64,000 bases of DNA from Saccopteryx bilineata (GCF_036850765.1 NC_089498.1:77602305-77666304), one strand, 5' to 3'. Counted from the stretch's first letter, positions 23,660-35,578 are shown. Translations and numbers: made by a program. Notes: generated by a model not told the origin, from the sequence alone.

Positions 23660-24640
23660 CCTGAATTTACTTCTGTTACTGATTTCTAATTGCATTCCAT
23701 TGCAGTGAGAGAACAAAGTTTGTATGATTCCAGTCCTTTTACATTTATTGAAGCTTGCTTTATGACCTGACATATGGGGAGAATGTTCCATGTGCACTTG
23801 AGAAGAATGTGTACTCTGCTGCTGTTGGAGATGTCTGTAGATGTTTGTTAGGTCTAGTTAGTTTGTAGTGCTGTCTAAGTTGGTTTCTTGCTGATCTTCT
23901 GCTTGATTATTCTATTGTTGAAAGTGTAATTAAAAAATATATATATATTTTTGTATTTTTCTGAAGTTGGAAATGGGGAGGCAGTCAGACAGACTCCTGC
24001 ATGCACCCGACCGGGATCCACCCGGCATGCCCACCAGGGGGTGATGCTCTGCCCATCAAGGGCGTCGCTCTGCTGCAACCAGAGCCATTCTAGCGCCTGA
24101 GGCAGAGGTCACAGAGCCATCCTCAGCGCCTGGGCCAACTTTGCTCCAATGGATCCTTGGTTGCAGGAGGGGAAGAGAGAGAGAGAGAGGGAGGAGAGGG
24201 GGAGGGGTGTAGAAGCAGATAGGCACTTCTCCTGTGTGCCCTGGCTGAGAATCGAACCTGGGACTCCCGCACGCTAGGCTGACGCTCTACCACTGAGCCA
24301 ACCAGCCAAGGCCAAAAAAATTTTTTTTGTAAGTGTAATATTGAAGACTCCAGCTGTTATTGTAGTTTCTCTTTCAGTATTGTCGCTTTTTCTTAATATG
24401 TTTTGAGGCTATTTTTAGGTGCTTATATGTTGTTACGTGTTCTTAATATATTAATCCTTTCATCATTATACAATGTTTTTTTTTCTTTCTAGTAATAATT
24501 TCTATGTTTTAAAGTCTTTTTTCTATATTAATATAGCCACTTTACCTTTCTTTGGTTACTGTTTGTGGTATATCTTTTTCGGTTCTTTTTACTTTCAACC
24601 TGTTTATGTCTTTGAATATAAAGTATCTTGTGGACAGCAT
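23660..24640 (-). repeat. old L1 ORF2 endonuclease-region fragment, antisense
   Basis: AGAATGTTCCATGTGCACTT, GAGAAGAATGTGTACTCTGC, GTCTGTAGATGTTTGTTAGG and TTGTGGACAGCATA align in order with the endonuclease part of the younger L1 at about 32660-33160. It is split by a SINE-A copy. Confidence 0.65.
23948..24312 (-). mobile_element. SINE-A copy, antisense, inside old L1
   Basis: TTTGTATTTTTCTGAAGTTG on the left and GAGCCAACCAGCCAAGGC on the right. It interrupts the L1 text between AGTGTAAT (23925-23932) and AGTGTAAT (24334-24341), which may be part of its target duplication. Confidence 0.92.
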
Positions 24641-25410
24641 AAACAGTGCTGCCATGAACACGCATGTAAAAGTATCTGTTTGAATATGTGTTTTCAGTTC
24701 TTTTGGATATACACCAAGAGTGGAATTGTTGGGTCGTATGAGAATTTTATGTTTAACTTTTTGAGGAACTTCTAACTTCTTTCAACAATGGCTGAGCCAT
24801 TTTATTTTCCTACCAGCAAGCAATGTATGAAGATTCCAATTTCTCTATGTTTTCATCAACATTTGTTTCCCCTCCCATCCCTTTTATAGGCTAATGCTGC
24901 CTTGCTTCCTTTTTCAGAATATTTTGTCTAATTCTACTTGCTTGTTTTCCCACATAGATGTTAGAGTCAGCTGATTAGTACTCAAAAGATCTTGTAAATT
25001 TTTCAGAGTTTTCAGTGTATAGAATGGAATTCTTATAATAGTGAGTCTTATGTATTGAAGAACAGATATATCTTTCCACTTTGTAATATATTCTCTTACT
25101 TAACTTTTTTTATTGTGAAACATTTTAAGCATATGTAAAAATCAAGAGCAATGTTCACTTTTACCAGCTCTGACAGTAATTACCTCATGACTACTCACTC
25201 GCAGTTCCACCCCCACCCTCTTCTCCAGTCCCTGCTGCTACTAAAGTGTTTTGAAGCAAATCCCCAGACATTATCTCACTTTATCTATAAATATTTCTGT
25301 AATATAACCATTATTATCCATTAAATATTTGTATGTGAATGCAGGTATGTAGAGTATGGGTACCAATATATTGAACCTTTTAATTTTCTGTTAAATTAAT
25401 TCCTAGGTAT
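24641..25410 (-). repeat. outermost old L1 ('L1-outer'), 3' part, antisense
   Basis: Sequences at 24645-24890 (ACAGTGCTGCCATGAACACG, GGATATACACCAAGAGTGGA) are the ORF2 C-terminal region. TAATAGTGAGTCTTATGTAT at about 25036 and AAATTAATTCCTAGGTAT at 25393-25410 are further 5' in the same L1. Its continuation starts at 38341 with TATAGTATTTTGGATTGCTA. A block at about 25090-25320 is not recognised. Confidence 0.6.
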
Positions 25411-25573
25411 GGGGTTTTTGTTTGTTTGTTCTTTTGTTAAATCATTTTTTATTTTTCAATTACAGTTGACACACAACATTGTATTAGTTTCAGGTGTACA
25501 ATCTAGTGTTTAGACATTATATAACTAACTAAGTGATCATCCTGATAAGTCATACCAATCTGACATCATACAT

Positions 25574-25870
25574 CAGTGGTCCCCAACCCCTGGGCCGCGG
25601 ACTGGTACCAGTCCGTGGGCCATTTGGTACCTGTCCGCAGAGAGAGAATAAATAACTTACATTATTTCTGATTTATTTATATTTAAGTCTGAACGATGTT
25701 TTATTTTTAAAAAATGATCAGATTTCCCCTGTTACATTCGTCTAAGACAGACTCTTGACGCTTGTCTCAGTCACATGATACATTTATCCATCCCACCCTA
25801 AAGGCTGGTCTTTGAAAATATTTTCTGACATTAAACTGGTCCGTGGTCCAAGAAAGGTTGGGGACCACTG
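25574..25870. mobile_element. hAT MITE, CAGTGGTCCCCAACC family, copy 2
   Basis: Ends are CAGTGGTCCCCAACC and GGTTGGGGACCACTG. TCATACAT (25566-25573) and CCATACAT (25871-25878) are the 8-bp duplication. It lies inside the L1-mid 3' UTR, inverted relative to copy 1. Confidence 0.95.
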
Positions 25871-26032
25871 CCATACATTATTAGAATGTTATTGACTATT
25901 TTCCCTGTGCTGTACTTACATCCATTCCCATGACTATTCTGTAACAACCAATTGGTACTCCTTAATCCCTTCACTTTTTTCACCCATCATCCTAGCCCTT
26001 CTCCCATCTGGCCTTAAAATGTTCTCTGTATT

Positions 26033-26370
26033 GCCTGACCAGGCGGTAGCACAGTGGATAGAGCGTCAGTCTGGGATGCGGAGGACCCAGGTTTCGAGAT
26101 CCCGAGGTCGCCGGCTTGAGCGTGGGCTCATCTGGTTTGAGCAAAAGCTCACCAGGTAAGGCCCAAGGTCGCTGGCTCAAGCAAGGGGTTACTCAGTCTG
26201 CTGAAGGCCCGCCGTCAGGGCACATATGAGAAGGCAATCAATGAACAATTAAGGTGTCGCAATGCGCAAGGAAAAACTAATGATTGATGCTTCTCATCTC
26301 TCTCCATTCCTGTATGTCTGTCCCTGTCTATCCCTCTCTCTGACTCTCTGTCTTTGTAAAAAAAAAAAAG
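26033..26370 (+). mobile_element. SINE-B copy, sense
   Basis: Head GCCTGACCAGGCGGTAGC and an A12 tail. AAAATGTTCTCT flanks it at 26017-26028 and 26371-26382. Confidence 0.94.
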
Positions 26371-26447
26371 AAAATGTTCTCTATATCTATGAGTCTGTTT
26401 CAGTTTTGCCTGTTTGTTTATTTTGATTTTTAGTTTCAGTTGTTTCT

Positions 26448-26765
26448 TTCTTTTTTTTTTTTGACAGAGACCGGGGGGGGGGGTAGATAGGGACAGACAG
26501 ACAGGAACGGAGAGCGATGAGAAGCATCAATTCTTCATTGCAGCACCTTAGTTGTTCATTGATTGCTTTCTCATATGTGCCTTGGCTGTGGGGCTACAGC
26601 AGACCAAGTAACCCCTTGCTCAAGCCAGCGACCTTGGGACCAAACTGGTGAGCTTTGTTCAAACAAGATGAACCCATGCTCAAGCTGGCGACCTTGGGGT
26701 CTCGAGCCTGGGTCCTCTGCATCCCAGTACAATGCTCTGTCCACTGCGCCACCACCTGGTCAGGC
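26448..26765 (-). mobile_element. SINE-B copy, antisense
   Basis: The right end is CCACCACCTGGTCAGGC. Flanks TAGTTTCAGTTGTTTCT (26431-26447) and TAGTTTCAATTGTTTCT (26766-26782) are a 17-bp duplication with one change. An 11-base G run lies near 26474. Confidence 0.94.
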
Positions 26766-26978
26766 TAGTTTCAATTGTTTCTAGTCTGGAAAGCTCTTAT
26801 CTGTTCTTCATGCTAAATGAAAGCTTTGCTGAGTAGAGTAATACTGTTTGTAAGTCCTTGCTTTTCATTACTTTGAATATTTGTTGTTGCTCCCTTCAGA
26901 CCTGCAAAGTTTCTATTGAGAAGTCAACAGTCTTATGAGAGCTCCCTTGTAGGTAACTGCTTTTCTCTTGCTACTTTT

Positions 26979-27408
26979 TTTTTTATAAATAAATTTTTAT
27001 TTTAATGGGGTAACATCAATAAATCAGGGTACATACATTCAAAGAAAACATTTCTAGGTTATCTTGTCATTTAGTTCTGTTGCATACCCATCACCTGAAG
27101 AGAGATCGTCCTCCGCCACCCTCCATCCAGTTCTCTCTGTACCCCTCCCCCTCCCCCTCTCCCTCCTTCCCTCCCCCCATCCCCCATAACCACCACTCTC
27201 CTGTCCATGTCTCTTAGTCTCGCTTTTATGTCCCACCAATGTATGGAATCCTGCAGCTCCTGTTTTTTTCTGATTCACTTATTTCACCCCGCACAATGTT
27301 ACCAAGACTCCACCATTCCGCTGTAAGTGATCTGATGTCATCATTTCTCCTAGCTGAATAGTATACCGTGGTGTATATGTGCCCCATCTTCTTCATCCAG
27401 TCCTCTAT
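26979..27408 (-). mobile_element. L1 3' end (same subfamily as the 48262 L1) closing the composite
   Basis: It reads poly-T, ATAAATAAATTTTTATT, ACATCAATAAATCAGGGTAC, GTTATCTTGTCATTTAGTT, a pyrimidine tract at 27134-27186 and GTCCCACCAATGTATGGAAT. It closely parallels 48290-48720. It stops at CCAGTCCTCTATT, where the other L1 continues into ORF2. Confidence 0.85.
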
Positions 27409-29340
27409 TTTTTTTTTACAGTGATTAAAAGCCTTTAAGCAAACTCTTGGCCAATACAACAAGAATCCATAAAAGAGTAGTGTCCTTAACATGTTCACCA
27501 AGTCAAAGTTGGCCCCATCACCATGCCAAATCCCTGAAAAATGCAACCCAAGCACAGTTCAGTCTGTTAGGAGCTGTCACAGGGAGCAGGAGTCCAGGAA
27601 AGTTCCCCACAAGAAAAGTCCACATGGCACTGGAATTGTTGTCAACATTCTACACTTTGCAGCTCATGTCCAAGTCCCAATGACTGCTGCTTCTGGCTGG
27701 TAATGATTCAGGTAGACTGGAAAAAGCCATTTGCAGCATGCGTGGATATGGAGCTACTGTTCTCCTCTGCCTGGAGAGATGAGACCAGGTTGCTTTTCCC
27801 TGGAGCTCTGTGACTGTGGCATGGTAAAGAGAACCTTGGGATATACTCAGCTGGATGGCAAAGGTAAATTCATAATACAAGTTCACAAAAGGAGGAAAGA
27901 GAGCTCTAAATTAGAAGTAGGTCCCAGCCTGAAATATGAGTGGGGCATTGAGGTAGGAGGGATAAAGGAAACACTATATATTAAGCAAAGCAGCAGAAAC
28001 TAGGACTATCAACACCCACAACAGAGATCTTTGAGGGAAGAATAAAAAACCTGACTATTCAGGCAAAACATAGTTAAGTGGCCCTTGTGCAAATGAGATC
28101 AGTTTACCTGCTTCTTGGAAGAAATACCCTAGGCTCATCCACAGTGTCGTAGATGGGGCCTACGACCCTGGGCACCTTCAGCCTTCAGTGGCAAACCCCA
28201 GCTTTCTGGGCAAGGTTAGGTCATAGGTGGCTGGAGCAGGGCTGGAAGAGACTGAACCCTCCCTTAGAGGAGCGAGGGGGAAGCCCACCTTCCAGTGTCC
28301 CTGTTTCCTCACAGCAGAGGCGTGTAAGCCTGGCAGGCTTTAGCTCAATGACCTTCCTTTCCACTATTGAAGCAGGACCCAGATGGCATCCTATGAGACC
28401 CCTTTGGGGCGTTGGAGCCTTTAAGGGTGTATCCTAAAAACTGGTAGTTCCCCTGATCTCTATTGGGCTTTTTCTGCCTCTAGGTATCTTAAAAGCCATT
28501 CTCAGAAGATCTCGCTGAGGGGTTTGAGGATCCCCATCCGCCTATATAAATCTTTTCCATATATCTCTGGAGCTATTTGGAAAAAGACAAAACAGTGTTA
28601 TTAGCTAGGTCTAATAAAGAAGGTAGTAGTTTACAGGCGAAAAAGATTTGGTGTCTCCTGTTCATCAGCATTCAAAAGAAATGTAAATTTTTTTTTTTTT
28701 AAGTAAAGAGCGTGATATGGTAGACCCGTCGGAGTCATTGGCCTGGTGTGCAGGATTCCCGGGTTCGATTCCTGGCCAGAGCATACAGGAGAAGCGCCCA
28801 TCTGCCTCTCCACCCCTCCCCCTCTCCTTCCTCTTCGTCTCTCTCCTCCTGCCCGCAGCCAAGGCTCCACCGGAGCAAAGCCACCCCGGGCACTAAGGAT
28901 GGCCCCATGGCCTCCGCCCCAGTCTCTAGAATGGCTCCGGTTGTAACAGAGCAACACCCCAGATGGGCAGAGCATTCCCCCCTGGTAAGCATGCCAGGTG
29001 GATCCCAGTCAGGCGCATGCAGGAGTCTGTCTGACTGCCTCTCCATCTCCATTCTCAGAAAAATACAAAAAAATAAATAAAGAAAAGAAAAAATACTACA
29101 AAAAAAGGGGGGGGGGGCATTCCCTTGTGCTAAAGCTCCAGGGAGCATGGATTGAGCTTGAGTATGTCCTATGAAACATGGAGCTCTATGTTGACATATA
29201 AGTCTTTGAAGAAGGAGGAACTGCTGAAATAGTTTATCAGCATTTGTCCCTAAGACAGCAGTCTTTATAGTGGGAACACCATACGTAAATATTTGCTGTC
29301 TGTCTATAGATTAAGGGGGGAATATGGCAAATGCTGAAAA
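27409..29340 (-). other. unclassified middle block ('X') of the composite
   Basis: This 1.93-kb block is neither L1 nor one of the SINEs, apart from the SINE-A at about 28705-29106. On the minus strand it ends ...TTTTAATCACTGTAAAAAAA just before the L1 3' end, as if a poly-A tail sat at the junction. Its base composition is more GC-rich than the intron. A 94-codon + strand frame (28153-28437) and a minus frame running into the L1 show no domain I know. It could be a transduced genomic segment, a copied RNA, or a retroelement family I do not recognise. Confidence 0.5.
28705..29106 (+). mobile_element. SINE-A copy, sense, with aberrant 5' head
   Basis: From about 28745 the copy follows SINE-A (GGTTCGATTCCTGGCC, CAGGAGAAGCGCCCATC, TCAGAAAAATAC tail). 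The first 40 bases read AGAGCGTGATATGGTAGACC instead of the usual head with its A box. No target duplication is visible. It is one of two sense SINE-A copies. Confidence 0.85.
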
Positions 29341-29499
29341 GCCATGATCATTGTGCCCCTCCCCTCCCTCAACCCCCTCCCTCTCCTCCCCCCACCCTGT
29401 AACCCTAACACTGTTGTTCATGTCTCTGAGTCTCATCTTTATGTCCCACCTATGTATGGAATCATATAGTTCTTAGTTTTTTCTGATTTACTTCTTTCA

Positions 29500-32400
29500 C
29501 TCAGTATAATGTTATCAAGGCCCATCCATGTTGTTGTAAAAGATCCTATGTCATCATTACTTATGGCTGAGTAGTATTCCATAGTATATATATACTAAAG
29601 CTTTTTAATCCACTGGTCTTCTGATGGACACTTGGGCTGTTTCCAGATCTTTGCTATTGTGAACAATGCTGCCATAAACATGGGGGTGCATTTCTTCTTT
29701 TCAAACAGTGCTATGGTGTTCTTGGGGTATATTCCTAACAGTGGTATAGCTGGGTCAAAAGGCAGTTCGATTTTTATTTTCTTGAGGAATCTCCATACTG
29801 TTTTCCACAGTGGCTGCACCAGTCTGCATTCCCACCAGCAGTGCAGGAGGGTTCCCTTTTCTCCACATCCTCTCTAGCACTTATTCTGTGTTATTTTATT
29901 GATGAGCACCATTCTGACTGGTGTGAGGTGATATCTCATTGTGGTTTTAATTTGCATTTCTCTAATCATTAGTGAAGTTGAACATTTTTTCATATGCCTA
30001 TTGGCCATCTGTGTGTCCTCTTTGGAGAAGTGTCTATTCATTTCTTTTGCCCATTTTTGGATTGGATTGTTTGTCTTCCTGGTATTAAGTTTTACGAGTT
30101 CTTTATAAATTTTGGTTATTAACCCTTTATCAGATGCAATGTCAAATATATTCTCCCATTGTGTAGTTTGTCTTTTTATTCTGTTCTTATTGTCTTTAGC
30201 TGTGCAGAAGCTTTTTAGTTTGATAAAGTCCCATTTGTTTATCCTGTCTTTTATTTCACTTGCCTGTGGAGACAAATCAGCAAATATATTGCTGCGAGAG
30301 ATGTCAGAGAGCTTACTGCCTATGTTTTCTTCTAAGATGCTTATGGTTTCACGGCTTACATTTAAGTCTTTTATCCATTTTGAGTTTATTTTTGTGAGTG
30401 GTGTAAGCTGGTGGTCTACTTTCATTTTTTTGCAGGTTGCTGTCCAATTTTCCCAACACCATTTGTTGAAGAGGCTGTCTTTACTCCATTGTATTTCCTT
30501 ACCTCCTTTGTCAAATATCAGTTGTCCATAGAGCTGTGGGTTTATTTCTGGGTTCTCTGTTCTGTTCCATTGATCTATGTGCCTATTCTTATGCCAGTAC
30601 CATGCTGTTTTGAGTACAATGGCCTTATAATATAACTTGATATCTGGAAGTGTAATACCTCCCCCTTTTTTCTTCCTTTTGAAGATTGCTGAGGCTATTC
30701 GTGTTCTCTTTTGGTTCCATATAAATTTTTAGAATATGTGTTCTATGTCTTTGAAGTAAGTCATTGGTATTTTAATCGGTATTGCATTGAATTTATAAAT
30801 TGCTTTGGGTAATATAGACATTTTAATGATGTTTATTCTTCCTAACCATGAGCACGGTATATGCCTCCACTTATTCGTATCTTCCCTGATTTCTTTTATC
30901 AATGTTTTATAATTTTCCAAGTACAAGTCTTTAATCTCCTTGGTTAGATTTATTCCTAGGTACTTTATTTTTTTTTGGTTGCAATGGTAAAGGGGATTGA
31001 TTCCTTGATTTCTCTTTCTGACAGTTCATTATTAGTGTATAAAAATGCCTCTGATTTCTGAGTATTGATTTTATATCCTGCCACCTTGCCAAATTCATTT
31101 ATCAGGTCTAGCAGTTTTTTGACTGAGACTTTAGGGTTTTCTATATACAATATCATGTCATATGCAAATAATGATAGTTTTACTTCTTCTTTTCCAATTT
31201 GGATGCCTTTTATTTCTTTTTCTTGTCTGATTGCTGTGGCTAGGACTTCCAGAACTATGTTGAATAAGAGTGGTGAGAGGGGGCACCCCTGCCTTGTTCC
31301 TGATCTTAAGGGTATTGCTTTTAATTTTTGCCCATTGATTATGATGTTGGTTGTGGGTTTGTCATAGATGGCCTTTATCATGTTGAGGTATGCTCCCTGT
31401 ATTCCCACTTTGCTGAGAGTTCCCACCCATCATGAATGGGTGCTGGACTTTATCAAATGCTTTTTCTGCATCTATTGAAATTATCATGTGGTTTTTCTCC
31501 TTTCTTTTGTTTATGTGATGAATCACATTGATTGATTTGCGAATATTGTACCAGCCTTGCCTCCCAAGAATAAATCCTGCTTGATCATGGTGTATGATTT
31601 TTTCATATATTGCTGGATCCGGTTTGCTAATATTTTGTTGAGGATTTTTACATCTAATTTCATCAGGGATATTGGCCTATAATTTTCTTTTTTTGTGTTG
31701 TCTTTGCCTGGTTTTGGAATCAGAATTATGCTTGCCTCATAAAAGGAGTTTGGAAGTCTTCCTTTCTCTTGAATTTTTTGAAATAGCTTGAGAAGGATAG
31801 GAGTTAGTTCTTCTTTGAATATTTGGTAGAATTCACTTGTGAAGCCATCAGGCCCAGGACTTTTCTTTTTTGGGAGTTTTTTTATAGCTTTTTCGATCTC
31901 CTTTGTTGTAATCAGTCTGTTTAGGTTTTCTGATTCTTCCAGATTGATTTTTGGAAGATTATATGATTCAAGGAATTTGTCCATTTCATCTAGGTTGTCT
32001 AGTTTTCTGGCGTACAGTTCTTCATAGTATTTTCTTACAATATTTTGTATTTCTGTTGTGTCAGTTGTTATTTCTCCACTCTCATTTCTAATTTTATTTA
32101 TTTGAGTCCTCTCTCTTTTTTCCTTGGTGAGTCTCGTTAAAGGTTCATCGATCTTGTTTACCTTTTCAAAGAACCAGCTCCTGGTTTCATTGATCCTCTG
32201 TATTGTTTCTTTAGCCTCTATGTCATTTGTTTCTGCTCTGATCTTTATTATTTCCTTCCTTCTACTAGCTCTGGGCTTTACTTGCTGTTCTTTTTCTAGT
32301 TCTTTTAGATGCAGGGTTAAGTTGTTTATTTGAGCTTTTTCTAGCTTCTTGAGGTATGCCTGTAATGCTATGAAGTTCCCTCTGAGGACTGCTTTTACTG

Positions 32401-33270
32401 TGTCCCATAAATTTTGAGTTGATGTATGCTCATTATCGTTTGTTTCTAGGAATTTTTTAATTTCTTATTTGATCTCAATGTTAACCCATTCATTGTTTAA
32501 TAACGTGCTATTTAGTTTCCAAGTCTTTGAATGTTTTTCAATTTTTCTATTGCGGTTGATTTCTAGTTTAATGCCATTGTGATCAGAGAAAGTGCTCGAT
32601 ATGATTTCAATATTCTTAGATTTGTTGATCCCGCTTTTGTGCCCTAACGTGTGGTCTATTCTAGAGAATGTACCATGAGCGCTTGAAAAGAATGTATATT
32701 CTGCTGTTTTAGGGTGAAAGGTTCTGAAGATATCTATTAAATCGAGTTGATCTAATATGTCCTTTAAGTCTGCTGTTTCTTTGTTAATTTTTTTTCTTGA
32801 GGATCTATCTAATGCTGTTAATGGGGTATTGAAATCCCCTACTATTATAGTACTGCTGTTGATCTCGCCCTTTAAGTCCATCAAAGTCTGCTTTATATAT
32901 TTATGTGCTCCTATATTAGGTGCGTAGATATTTATAATGGTTATATCTTCCTTTTGGATTTCTCCCTTTATCATTCATTATGTAGTGACCTTCTTTATCT
33001 CTAACTATGGTCTTTGTTTTAATGTCCATTTTGTCTGATATAAGTATTGCTACCCCAGTTTTTTTTTCATTTCCATTTGCATGAAATATTTTTTTTCCAT
33101 CCTTTTATCTTCAGTCTGTGTGCATCTTTTGATTTAAGGTGTGTCTCTTGTAGACAGCATAAGTATGGGTCCTGTTTTCTTATCCATGCAGCTACCCTAT
33201 GTCTCTTGATCGGATCATTTAATCCATTAACATTTAAGGTTATTACTGATATGTAATTGTTTATTGCCAT
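29500..33270 (-). pseudogene. L1-inner ORF2 (endonuclease-reverse transcriptase), inactivated
   Basis: The frame starts MAINNYISVITLNVNGLN at 33270, the endonuclease N-terminus, and LQETHLKSK follows. The reverse-transcriptase part includes [29 protein letters not shown] and [15 protein letters not shown]. The catalytic FADD box is changed to FAYD at 31154-31168 (Tyr codon 31160-31162). Several stops and frameshifts break the frame, for example near 32460, 31990 and 30960. Intact mammalian ORF2 is about 1250-1280 residues, and this remnant spans a similar length. It would provide reverse transcription and nicking for L1 if intact. Confidence 0.9.
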
Positions 33271-33341
33271 TTTTTTTCTTTAAAATGTTTTCCTCTTTTG
33301 CTATATTCTTTTTTTCCTTTGATCTGTTTACAACAGGTCCC

Positions 33342-34239
33342 TTAGCATTTCTTGCAGCCTTGGTTTGGTTGTAGTGAATTCCTTGAGTTTTTTTTTTTTT
33401 TGTCTGTAAAGCTTTTTATTTCTCCTTCAATTTTAAATGATAGCCTTGCTGGATAAAGTAGTCTTGGTTGTAGGTTCTTGTTCTGCATTACTTTGAATAT
33501 TTCTTGCCATTCCCTTCTGGCCTCAAGTGCTTCTGTTGAGAAGTCAGAAGTCATCCTTATGGGTGCTCCTTTGTAGGTGATAGTCTTTTTTTCTCTAGCA
33601 CCTTTTAATATTTTCTCTTTATCATTTAGCTTTGGTATTTTAATTATGATGTGTCTTGGTGTTGGTTTCTTTGGGTTTCTCCTTAATGGAGTTCTCTTTG
33701 CTTCCTGAACATGTGAAATGTTTTCCTACCTTAATTGGGGGAAGTTTTCCGCTATGTTTGAACAAAGTCTCTATCTGTTGTTCTTTCTCTTCTTCTTCAG
33801 GAACCCCTATGATGCGGATGTTATTTCTCTTCATGTTGTCACAGAGCTCTCTTAGAGTTTCCTCAGACTTTTTGAGTCTCTTTTCTTTTTTCTGCTCTGC
33901 TTCCGTGCCTTTATTTATCGTGTCCTCTAACTCACTGATTCGATTCTCTGCTTCATCCATACTGCTTTTAATTCCTTCCATTGTATTCTTTATTTCAGAT
34001 ATTGTATTTGTCATTTCTGACTGATTCTTTTTTATTATTGCAATGTCCTTTTTTATATTTGTTATCTCTTTATTTAGGTTTTCGTAATGGCCATCTATGG
34101 TTGTTCTAATATCTTTGAGCATCCTAACAATCGTTATTTTAAACTCTGCATCTGGTAATTTGGTTATATCTGATTCACTTAGGTCCTTTTCTGGGGATTT
34201 CTCTTAGTTTATTTGTGTTGTATTTCTCTGCCTCCGCAT
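33342..34239 (-). pseudogene. L1-inner ORF1 (RNA-binding chaperone), inactivated
   Basis: It starts MRRQRNTTQIN at 34239 and meets TAA at codon 12 (34206-34204). The same frame continues with coiled-coil heptads (ISEIKNTMEGIKSSMDEAE, RISELEDTIN) and the RRM motif NNIRIIGVPE. The C-terminal domain (EALEARREWQ, LYPARLSFK) is in a different frame at 33342-33554, so there is also a frameshift near 33600. The early stop and the frameshift each preclude a full product. Confidence 0.88.
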
Positions 34240-35499
34240 TTTCTCTTCACAGGAGTGGCTGTGATCACCTGCTTGGGTGCACAAGGGTTGGTGGCCTTGG
34301 CCTCTGCTCCGCCCCCGTGTGTGATGTTATGCTCCGTCCTGAGGGCACTGGCGAGCACCTTTGCTCAGTTTCGGTTCTCCGCCTGTTTCCGAGCTTTCGC
34401 CCTGCCCTTGCAGGAGAATCCCACTCAAGGAACAGCTGCTAGCCTCGGCTCTACCACCGGGCAGGGCTGCGTGCCCAAGCTCAGCTCTGTAGTGGAACTA
34501 CTCCTCTTCTGGGCTTTTGGCTCCACCCCCGCGGGAGGAGCCGGCTACCAAGTCAGACCGCAAGCCTGGGTTGCATGGGCGGTGCAGGGCTGTGCTCCTC
34601 TGCCCTTGCTCCGGCTGGTCTCCACCCTTTCCGGGGTTCCCGCCCTTCTCCCACAGGCTGGATTACAGGCTGCCGGCAGCTGAGCTTGACCGCTTTTGCA
34701 CACCCCCTTCTCCCCAGCCGGGCAAGATTGAGCTCACACCTGAGCCCAGTGGTGGCCAGCCGGCTTCTGCCCCTGCCAGCAGAACTGCGCTTTTGTCTCC
34801 CGCTGCCGCCCGCTCTCCGGTGCGCCCTCAGCCACGTGGATGGGGGGCATTGCAGCTTGGACCCTAAAACTCACTACTGTAGACCCGAAAGCTCCCTCCT
34901 TCTATGCGACTCTGCTCTGAATGCCACGGGGGAGCTTGTTTGGCTGCTGTCCTGCTTCCCTTTGCTGGTATTGCTGTTTCCGGGGGAAATATTCACTTCA
35001 GCTTTGGGGAGTGACTCGTCCTAGGGGTTAGGGTGGCTATCTCCCAAAATGTTTCTCCCTATGCCTCCTAGATTACACTCTCTTCCTGTTACTGTGGTGT
35101 CCCGTCCCCCCCCCCCTCCCCAGAAGCCCCAGGTGATTGTTTTTGAGAGAGATGTTCTGCGCGGTCCCTTTAAGAAGGATCCTAGGTCTGAGAAATCACT
35201 CTCTCACAAACAGTATCCTGACTTGTTTCCAGCTAAATACTGTCCTTACGCCTCTTCTGGGCTCTGGGGCTGCAGGCTGGGGCTTTGTTCCTGGGGCTCA
35301 GGACCCTTTCCCCTCTGCTGAACTCACTTCCCGCCCCGTGAGTCTCTCCCTGCTGCCGTTTGCTCCGAGGAGCTGGGCAGCCCTCTCCACCTTTCCACGT
35401 TTCCGCTTTTCCTACCAGTCTCGGTGTGGCTTCTTCAGTGTTCCTTGGTTGAAGAGTCCTCTTAGTTTAGTCCAAAGTTGGTTTTTCCAGATGATCTAA

Positions 35500-35578
35500 T
35501 TTTTTATTTATTTTATTTATTCATTTTTAGAGAGGAGAGAGAGAGGGAGAGAGAAAGAAAGGGAGAGAGAGGAGAGAG
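35500..35578 (-). mobile_element. truncated SINE-C tail at the 5' end of the composite
   Basis: TTTTTATTTATTTTATTTAT then TTTTTAGAGAGGAGAGAG is the reverse complement of a SINE-C tail; the head is missing. It lies between the L1-inner 5' UTR and the right copy of the 16-bp target duplication, so it came with the composite. Confidence 0.7.

Larger units (their letters stand above)
25411..26978 (-). mobile_element. middle L1 ('L1-mid'), 3' portion, inserted in L1-outer
   Basis: TTCAATTACAGTTGACACAC, TTAGTTTCAGGTGTACAATC, CCTGTGCTGTACTTACATCC and CTTAATCCCTTCACTTTTTT are an L1 3' UTR read in reverse. From about 26783, AGTCTGGAAAGCTCTTATCT and GCAAAGTTTCTATTGAGAAG are L1 ORF1-side sequence. ORF2 is missing between them. 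The element resumes at 35579. Its probable target duplication is CTAGGTAT (25403-25410) and CTAGATAT (38338-38345). Confidence 0.65.
29341..35498 (-). mobile_element. L1 body of the composite ('L1-inner')
   Basis: Read on the minus strand it has a GC-rich 5' UTR (about 34240-35498), ORF1, ORF2 and the beginning of a purine-rich 3' UTR (29361-29400). It stops without its own poly-A at about 29341. Both ORFs are inactivated. Confidence 0.88.
26979..35578 (-). mobile_element. composite L1 insertion with one 16-bp target duplication
   Basis: TTCTCTTGCTACTTTT occurs exactly at 26963-26978 and 35579-35594, and the L1-mid ORF1 text reads continuously across the two. Everything between was therefore placed there as one unit or grew inside one unit. 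In the sense (minus) direction it holds a SINE-C tail fragment, L1 5' UTR, ORF1, ORF2 and the purine-rich 3' UTR start (35498 down to 29341). Next come about 1.9 kb of unclassified sequence and a second, different L1 3' end with poly-A. Confidence 0.8.

Noticed and set aside
27226..27555. 109-codon minus frame that might be a novel protein
   Set aside because: It runs from block X through the A run into the L1 3' end in frame by chance; the C-terminal half is L1 ORF2 sequence and the N-terminal half matches nothing I know.
34213..35499. Several + strand open frames of 70-156 codons
   Set aside because: They lie in the GC-richer L1-inner 5' UTR, overlap in different frames, and have low-complexity Pro/Ser/Leu content without domains.
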